Assembly: GCA_963762965.1 (NCBI GenBank)
Contig: CAVXME010000001.1
Location: 806,001-870,000, forward strand
Length of the DNA stretch: 64,000 bases
Source of the DNA: DATBAX01 sp963762965
GTDB lineage: Bacteria; Acidobacteriota; Terriglobia; Terriglobales; Acidobacteriaceae
Direction of reading: 5' to 3'
The position numbers and the translations under genes are program-made. Below, in pieces: positions 60,106 to 64,000 of this stretch (the stretch's first letter is position 1; the number at the start of each line of letters is the position of its first letter). The notes under the pieces are model-generated. The model saw only the letters and a program-made list of their open reading frames with translations. It made no database searches and was not told the DNA's origin.

Positions 60106-60927
60106 CTATACTGTCTCCAGCTTCTCGAATGTTTCGCCCATTTTTTCGATGGGATTCACTTTTTCGTCGTCTTCAATTTCCAATAGTAATGGTGGCGTAT
60201 GGGGAGCGGATCGCAGCAACTCCATGGCTTCTTTCCAATCGATCGAGCCAGCCCCTGGCCACAGATGCGAATCGCGATCTTTATTATTGTCGTGGATGTG
60301 CGTGGAATGAATGTGATCCTTTAGAGTTGCGAAGGCCTGCGGGACGTCGGTCATCATATTGGCGTGACCGAGATCGAAGCAGACACCTACGTCCTCGAAG
60401 TGGGCGGTGTGAATGAATTCCACGAGGCGCTCGGGGGCGGAAAGCTCGTTGGGAATATTTTCCACGAGAATGCGGACGCCCAGCGGCTTAGCAAATGCGC
60501 GCAGATGCTCGATGGAGGTCATGGCGGCTTCGAACTTGTGCTCGTCGAACGATTCGTTGCTGACGCCGATATGCTGAATTAGAAAGTGAAATGGGATGTG
60601 CTCGGCAAGTTCAATGGCGCGCTTGATTTCGTCCATGGCTTCGATGCGACCGGCGCGGTCGACCGCGGCAATGTTCAGCGGTGCGGCGCCCGCGCGTCCC
60701 CATTCGTAGTCGGCGTAGAGGGGCGCGTGGACGGAGTGGAGCGGGATGCCGCTGGTGCGAAACCAATCCGCAATTTCGCGCACGTGCTGCTTGCGGTTGG
60801 CGTAATCGAGGTGCTGGCGGGCGGCGAAGATCTCAATCGTCTGAGCGCCACCGCGGACCAGGCCATCGAGCAATCCCGGATGCAGTCTCTCTTTGACGTA
60901 AATGTAGGTTGATATTGCCTTCAGCAT
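60106..60927 (-). CDS. Sugar phosphate isomerase/epimerase-like TIM barrel
   Basis: 273 residues, xylose isomerase-like (AP endonuclease 2) superfamily. Seen: HSVHAPLYADYEWGR, FLIQHIGVSN, VRILVENIPNELS, VGVCFDLGHANMM, STHIHDNNKDRDSHLWPGAG with the metal His/Asp/Glu residues, and PLLLEIEDDEKV. The substrate cannot be assigned. Same strand as asnS and ggt, but gaps suggest separate expression. Confidence 0.8.
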   Translation of the reverse strand: MLKAISTYIYVKERLHPGLLDGLVRGGAQTIEIFAARQHLDYANRKQHVREIADWFRTSGIPLHSVHAPLYADYEWGRAGAAPLNIAAVDRAGRIEAMDEIKRAIELAEHIPFHFLIQHIGVSNESFDEHKFEAAMTSIEHLRAFAKPLGVRILVENIPNELSAPERLVEFIHTAHFEDVGVCFDLGHANMMTDVPQAFATLKDHIHSTHIHDNNKDRDSHLWPGAGSIDWKEAMELLRSAPHTPPLLLEIEDDEKVNPIEKMGETFEKLETV

Positions 60928-60963
60928 CGATTTATGTCGCTCCGCTTGCCTTCAGAAACATTT

Positions 60964-62700
60964 CTAGAATCCAACCGCTTTGCCGTTGTTGCGGCCGTCG
61001 CTTGCGCCCAGGCGTTCTCCGGTATTTAAATCTATCGCAATGCACTCGCCGTCGCTCCAATAATCTTCTTCGGCGATGGATTGGCCCATTTTTTCAAGCA
61101 AATGAACGGTATCAGGCGAGATTCCCTTCTCCACGTAGTTGGTATCAGGCAGCCATTGGTTGTGGAAGCGCGGCGCGTTGACGGCTTCCTGAATGTTGAG
61201 GCCGTAGTCGACCACACCCATCAGGATATTCGCCACGGTCGAGATAATGCGCGCGCCTCCCGGCGAACCCAGCACCAGGAACAGTTTGCCATCTTTCAGC
61301 ACGATGGTGGGAACCATGGATGAGAGTGGACGCTTGCCGGGCCCAATGGCATTAGCCGGGCCTTGGACCAGACCGTAGGTGTTGGGGACGCCGGGTTTCG
61401 AGGAGAAATCGTCCATTTCGTCGTTGAGCAGAAAACCGAGGCCCTCGGCGGTGACACGTGAGCCGAAACTGTCGTTCAACGTGGTGGTAACGGACACGGC
61501 GTTTCCACCGGGATCGACCACAGAATAATGGGTGGTGTGCTCCGGCTCTTGAACATTCAACGGCTGGGGATGCAGCTCGGCATATTGCTCAAGCTCGCTG
61601 AAGATTGGTGGGCGGCGTAAGTCTTTGCTCGGGCTGGCACGCGCTGGATCTATCGATTGGCGCCAGGCCGCTCCATATTTCTTGTCAATCAACTGGGCTA
61701 CGGGAATCTTCGAGAAGTCGGGATCGCCCAGGAATTCAGCACGATCATAAAAGACGCGGCGGAAGGCTTCGAGAGTCAGGTGCATCGACTCAGCTGATCG
61801 GCTACCTAACTTGCCCAGATCGTAGCCTTCGAGGATGTTGAGGGATTCAAGCAGCGCAATCCCGCCTGAAGACGGAGGCGGAGCGCTGATGATTTCGTAT
61901 CCGCGATAGTTGCCGCGGACAGGCTCGCGTTCTTTTACCTCATACCTCGCCAGATCGTCGGCGGTGACGAGGCCTCCACCTTTTTGAATGGATGCGGCCA
62001 GTTCGTGGGCGAGAGCTCCGTCGTAAAAGTCGTCTGGATCATTGGCAATGCTCTCCAGCGTCCGCGCTAGATCGAGTTGGCGCAAGACTTCGCCCTGTTT
62101 GTAGTAATGTCCGTCGCGCTGAAAGATGCGCCGTGATTCCGGAAACCGGGCCAGATCTGCATCGCGAAGGTCCTCGGCGTCCTCGAAAGCCAACGGATAT
62201 CCATCGCGAGCCAGTTTGATCGCGGGAGCCATTACTTGTTCGAGCGGGAGTTTGCCATATTTTTTCTCGGCGTACACCAGGCCCGCGACCGAGCCCGGGA
62301 CTCCGATGGCTTTGTAGCCAACCAGGCTGGCGCCCTCGATTACCTTGCCCTGGGCATCGAGATACATGGTTGCGGTGGCAGCAGCTGGAGCTTTTTCGCG
62401 GTAATCGATGAAGTGGGTGCTGCCGTCGGCGGTACGGATCAGCATGAATCCACCGCCGCCGAGATTGCCGGCCTGGGGATGCACAACGGCGAGAGCGAAG
62501 CCGACGGCTACCGCCGCATCCACGGCGTTGCCGCCCGATTGCATGATCTCCACGCCCGCTCGCGACGCCAACTCGTGCACACTGGCCACCATGGCGTGAG
62601 CGGCATGCGCAGGACGGAGCGGGGCGGCCGAAAGCGGCAAGGCGCTCGCCAGCAGGCTTGCGATGGCAGCCGGAATCAATAACTTTCGTGTGGTTCGCAT
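60964..62700 (-). CDS. ggt: Gamma-glutamyltransferase
   Basis: 578 residues, exported (LLIPAAIASLLASALPLSA signal). A self-cleaving enzyme that moves or hydrolyses gamma-glutamyl groups, as in glutathione use. Seen: ASRAGVEIMQSGGNAVDAAVA, QAGNLGGGGFMLIRTADG, the autoprocessing Thr in EPEHTTHYSVVD (about residue 390) and LGFLLNDEMDDFS. The PLSSMVPTIVLKDGKLFLVLGSPGG segment is the gamma-glutamate site. A possible link to the YbdK-type ligase 45 kb away is only a thought. Confidence 0.94.
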   Translation of the reverse strand: MRTTRKLLIPAAIASLLASALPLSAAPLRPAHAAHAMVASVHELASRAGVEIMQSGGNAVDAAVAVGFALAVVHPQAGNLGGGGFMLIRTADGSTHFIDYREKAPAAATATMYLDAQGKVIEGASLVGYKAIGVPGSVAGLVYAEKKYGKLPLEQVMAPAIKLARDGYPLAFEDAEDLRDADLARFPESRRIFQRDGHYYKQGEVLRQLDLARTLESIANDPDDFYDGALAHELAASIQKGGGLVTADDLARYEVKEREPVRGNYRGYEIISAPPPSSGGIALLESLNILEGYDLGKLGSRSAESMHLTLEAFRRVFYDRAEFLGDPDFSKIPVAQLIDKKYGAAWRQSIDPARASPSKDLRRPPIFSELEQYAELHPQPLNVQEPEHTTHYSVVDPGGNAVSVTTTLNDSFGSRVTAEGLGFLLNDEMDDFSSKPGVPNTYGLVQGPANAIGPGKRPLSSMVPTIVLKDGKLFLVLGSPGGARIISTVANILMGVVDYGLNIQEAVNAPRFHNQWLPDTNYVEKGISPDTVHLLEKMGQSIAEEDYWSDGECIAIDLNTGERLGASDGRNNGKAVGF

Positions 62701-62768
62701 GGAGCTTGGATGATGTGAGAGCAGAACTCTGAGGCTAGCCCAGCGCGCAAGCGGGAGTCAAATCAGTC

Positions 62769-64000
62769 CTAGGGTTTTGCAGCAGGAGTGATTGGAGAAT
62801 TTTGCAAAGTCACCAGGTGATAGAGCTCTGGCGGCACCTCGCCAAATGCAAACGGCAAAGGTCCCCAGACAGAAGCGTAAAAGCCGGCGCCGACTTTGGG
62901 CTGCATGGTGGAGATCCAGGGATTGGTTTTGATCTCGACGACCTGCTGCAACGCGGGGATACCGGCAGGCACGCCGAAAATGTTGGTGTTGTTCTCTGGA
63001 ATCACGATGACCACGCCGGGGGTGAAACGGAAGGTACGCACGTCGACGGGCTGAGCGCCGTACACTTGCATGTAGTACTGAAAGCCCCAATGTCCCTCAA
63101 AGAAAGTGTTTGCAAAGCCGCCCGGCGATTGGCTGTGGATGAAATCGGCAGCGTTTCGGGCGGAGTTGGCCAGTTCTGTATCGGCTGAGGCCGCTGCGAG
63201 CGACAACGCTCCGGAAATGACTAAGGGGACGATCAAGAGCCGCGGAAACTTAATCAGGACAGGAAAAGTTTTTGAATCCAGGCGGCGGGCGAGCAGAATC
63301 CCTACGGCGGGAATCAAAGGGAGGACCGACCGGGCATTGATCGTCCAGTTCAGGAACGCAGCGAAGAAAAGTGTCCCTAGAACCCAGGAAGCCAGCAGCA
63401 GCGATTCGGCGTCGCGGCGTTTCCACAGATCGGAAAAAGCCAGCCCAAGAATCGAAATGCCCCCGGCAATAAAAATGATCAGCTGAACAATTTTCAAGAC
63501 CCAAGGCTCGGGAGATGCAGATGCGTGAAGATGAATCGCACCCTTTCCAATGGTCAGACCAGCCAGAATGCTGAGAGCGGCTCCAATGAGAATCTGCCGT
63601 CGCGACCACAGAAAGGGCACAAAAGTAAGACCCGTGAGCGCGCATCCTCCGAGAAAAGACAGGCCCACGATGGCTTTGGTCAAAAGCGTCAGTTTGGCAT
63701 CGTCGCGGCGGACGCTGGCATAAGCCGCGGCATCGGAAAGCAGGCCACGACCGTACAGAGAATGGGTCCACATCTGGTATCCGGCAAGAACGAATATGGG
63801 GATGAGCAGGAAGAAGATCCAAATCCCAAAGCGACGCAACCGGACGAGTGAGTAGACAAACAGCAACGGGATCAGGGCGATCCCGAAATATTTTGTCAGA
63901 GGGCAAGCGGCCATCAGCAGCGCGGAGACGAGCAGGTAAACCGGACTGAATGGTTCCAATCCTTTGATCCAGAACAGCATGGCGACGACCCAAAGGGCGA
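62769..64000 (-). CDS. Polytopic membrane protein, GT39-like (5' end missing)
   Basis: Open to the window edge, so the start is beyond 64000; 410 residues are visible. About 10 membrane segments (for example VYLLVSALLMAACPLTKYFGIALIPLLFVY) and a periplasmic C-terminal part (FFEGHWGFQYYMQVYGAQPVD). The layout and the CPLTKYFG segment resemble dolichyl/undecaprenyl-phosphate-sugar-dependent glycosyltransferases (PMT/GT39/ArnT group). The usual acidic catalytic loop would lie in the missing N-terminal part, so activity cannot be judged. Confidence 0.7.
   Translation of the reverse strand, partial: ALWVVAMLFWIKGLEPFSPVYLLVSALLMAACPLTKYFGIALIPLLFVYSLVRLRRFGIWIFFLLIPIFVLAGYQMWTHSLYGRGLLSDAAAYASVRRDDAKLTLLTKAIVGLSFLGGCALTGLTFVPFLWSRRQILIGAALSILAGLTIGKGAIHLHASASPEPWVLKIVQLIIFIAGGISILGLAFSDLWKRRDAESLLLASWVLGTLFFAAFLNWTINARSVLPLIPAVGILLARRLDSKTFPVLIKFPRLLIVPLVISGALSLAAASADTELANSARNAADFIHSQSPGGFANTFFEGHWGFQYYMQVYGAQPVDVRTFRFTPGVVIVIPENNTNIFGVPAGIPALQQVVEIKTNPWISTMQPKVGAGFYASVWGPLPFAFGEVPPELYHLVTLQNSPITPAAKP

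Noticed and set aside
60964..62700. Gamma-glutamyltransferase as part of the amidoligase pathway
   Set aside because: About 45 kb away, with its own context and a signal peptide; no sequence link beyond shared gamma-glutamyl chemistry.

Overview
The window looks like a chromosomal segment of an acidobacterium (class Terriglobia; Koribacter/Edaphobacter-type). The reasons are moderate-to-high GC, many secreted proteins with acidobacterial flavour (a DUF4382/DUF5666-type lipoprotein, LolA-like secreted proteins, a YVTN beta-propeller), a BamA/OmpH pair showing a Gram-negative envelope, and spacers full of short-unit and hairpin repeats. This placement is inferred from protein character; no rRNA gene is present. 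No tRNA, rRNA, CRISPR array or insertion sequence was found.

Layout. 0-10 kb: the 3' part of an ATP-dependent DNA ligase, a frameshifted secreted protein, a HemD-like protein, two small secreted proteins, a PilZ protein next to a LuxR-type regulator whose receiver lacks its phosphoacceptor Asp, a secreted M3 oligopeptidase, an aldo/keto reductase remnant and L-glutamate gamma-semialdehyde dehydrogenase. 10-18.3 kb: an RfbD-like reductase, a small acidic protein, a sodium/solute symporter, then a tight five-gene cluster (esterase, ATP-grasp, YbdK-type carboxylate-amine ligase, M29 aminopeptidase, second ATP-grasp) that looks like an uncharacterised amide-forming pathway.

18.4-28.1 kb: a sugar-acid catabolic locus. 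On the minus strand lie a UxaA-family dehydratase, two SDR dehydrogenases, a FucP permease, a mutarotase and a secreted GH35-like glycosidase. Divergent on the plus strand is lutABC. Together they fit oxidative L-fucose degradation to pyruvate plus L-lactate, with LutABC oxidising the lactate. 28.2-34 kb: ompH-bamA and a secreted lipoprotein. 34.1-42.4 kb: housekeeping genes frr, pyrH, tsf, rpsB, rpsI, rplM, a DksA/TraR-type protein, yceD, rpmF, plsX and fabD (fabD carries a 1-bp frameshift). The spacers here hold striking diverged 7-bp tandem arrays.

42.4-50.6 kb: a small anchored protein, a TetR-HlyD-ABC export operon with a near-palindromic operator, a MoaD-like carrier overlapping threonine synthase, and ddl. 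50.6-55.6 kb: an AT-richer island. It contains a perfect parS-like palindrome, a three-gene cassette (ParB-like, PD-(D/E)XK-like and DNA methyltransferase proteins) that is a candidate restriction-type defence system, and a PIN/HTH toxin-antitoxin pair bracketed by two direct repeats of about 150-165 bp. 55.6-64 kb: YVTN beta-propeller plus DUF305 protein, arginase, asparaginyl-tRNA synthetase, a sugar isomerase-like TIM barrel, gamma-glutamyltransferase and a partial membrane protein.

Strongest candidates for something undescribed: the five-gene amidoligase cluster, the ParB/nuclease/methyltransferase cassette beside a parS site, and the heptamer-periodic spacer arrays around the ribosomal genes.
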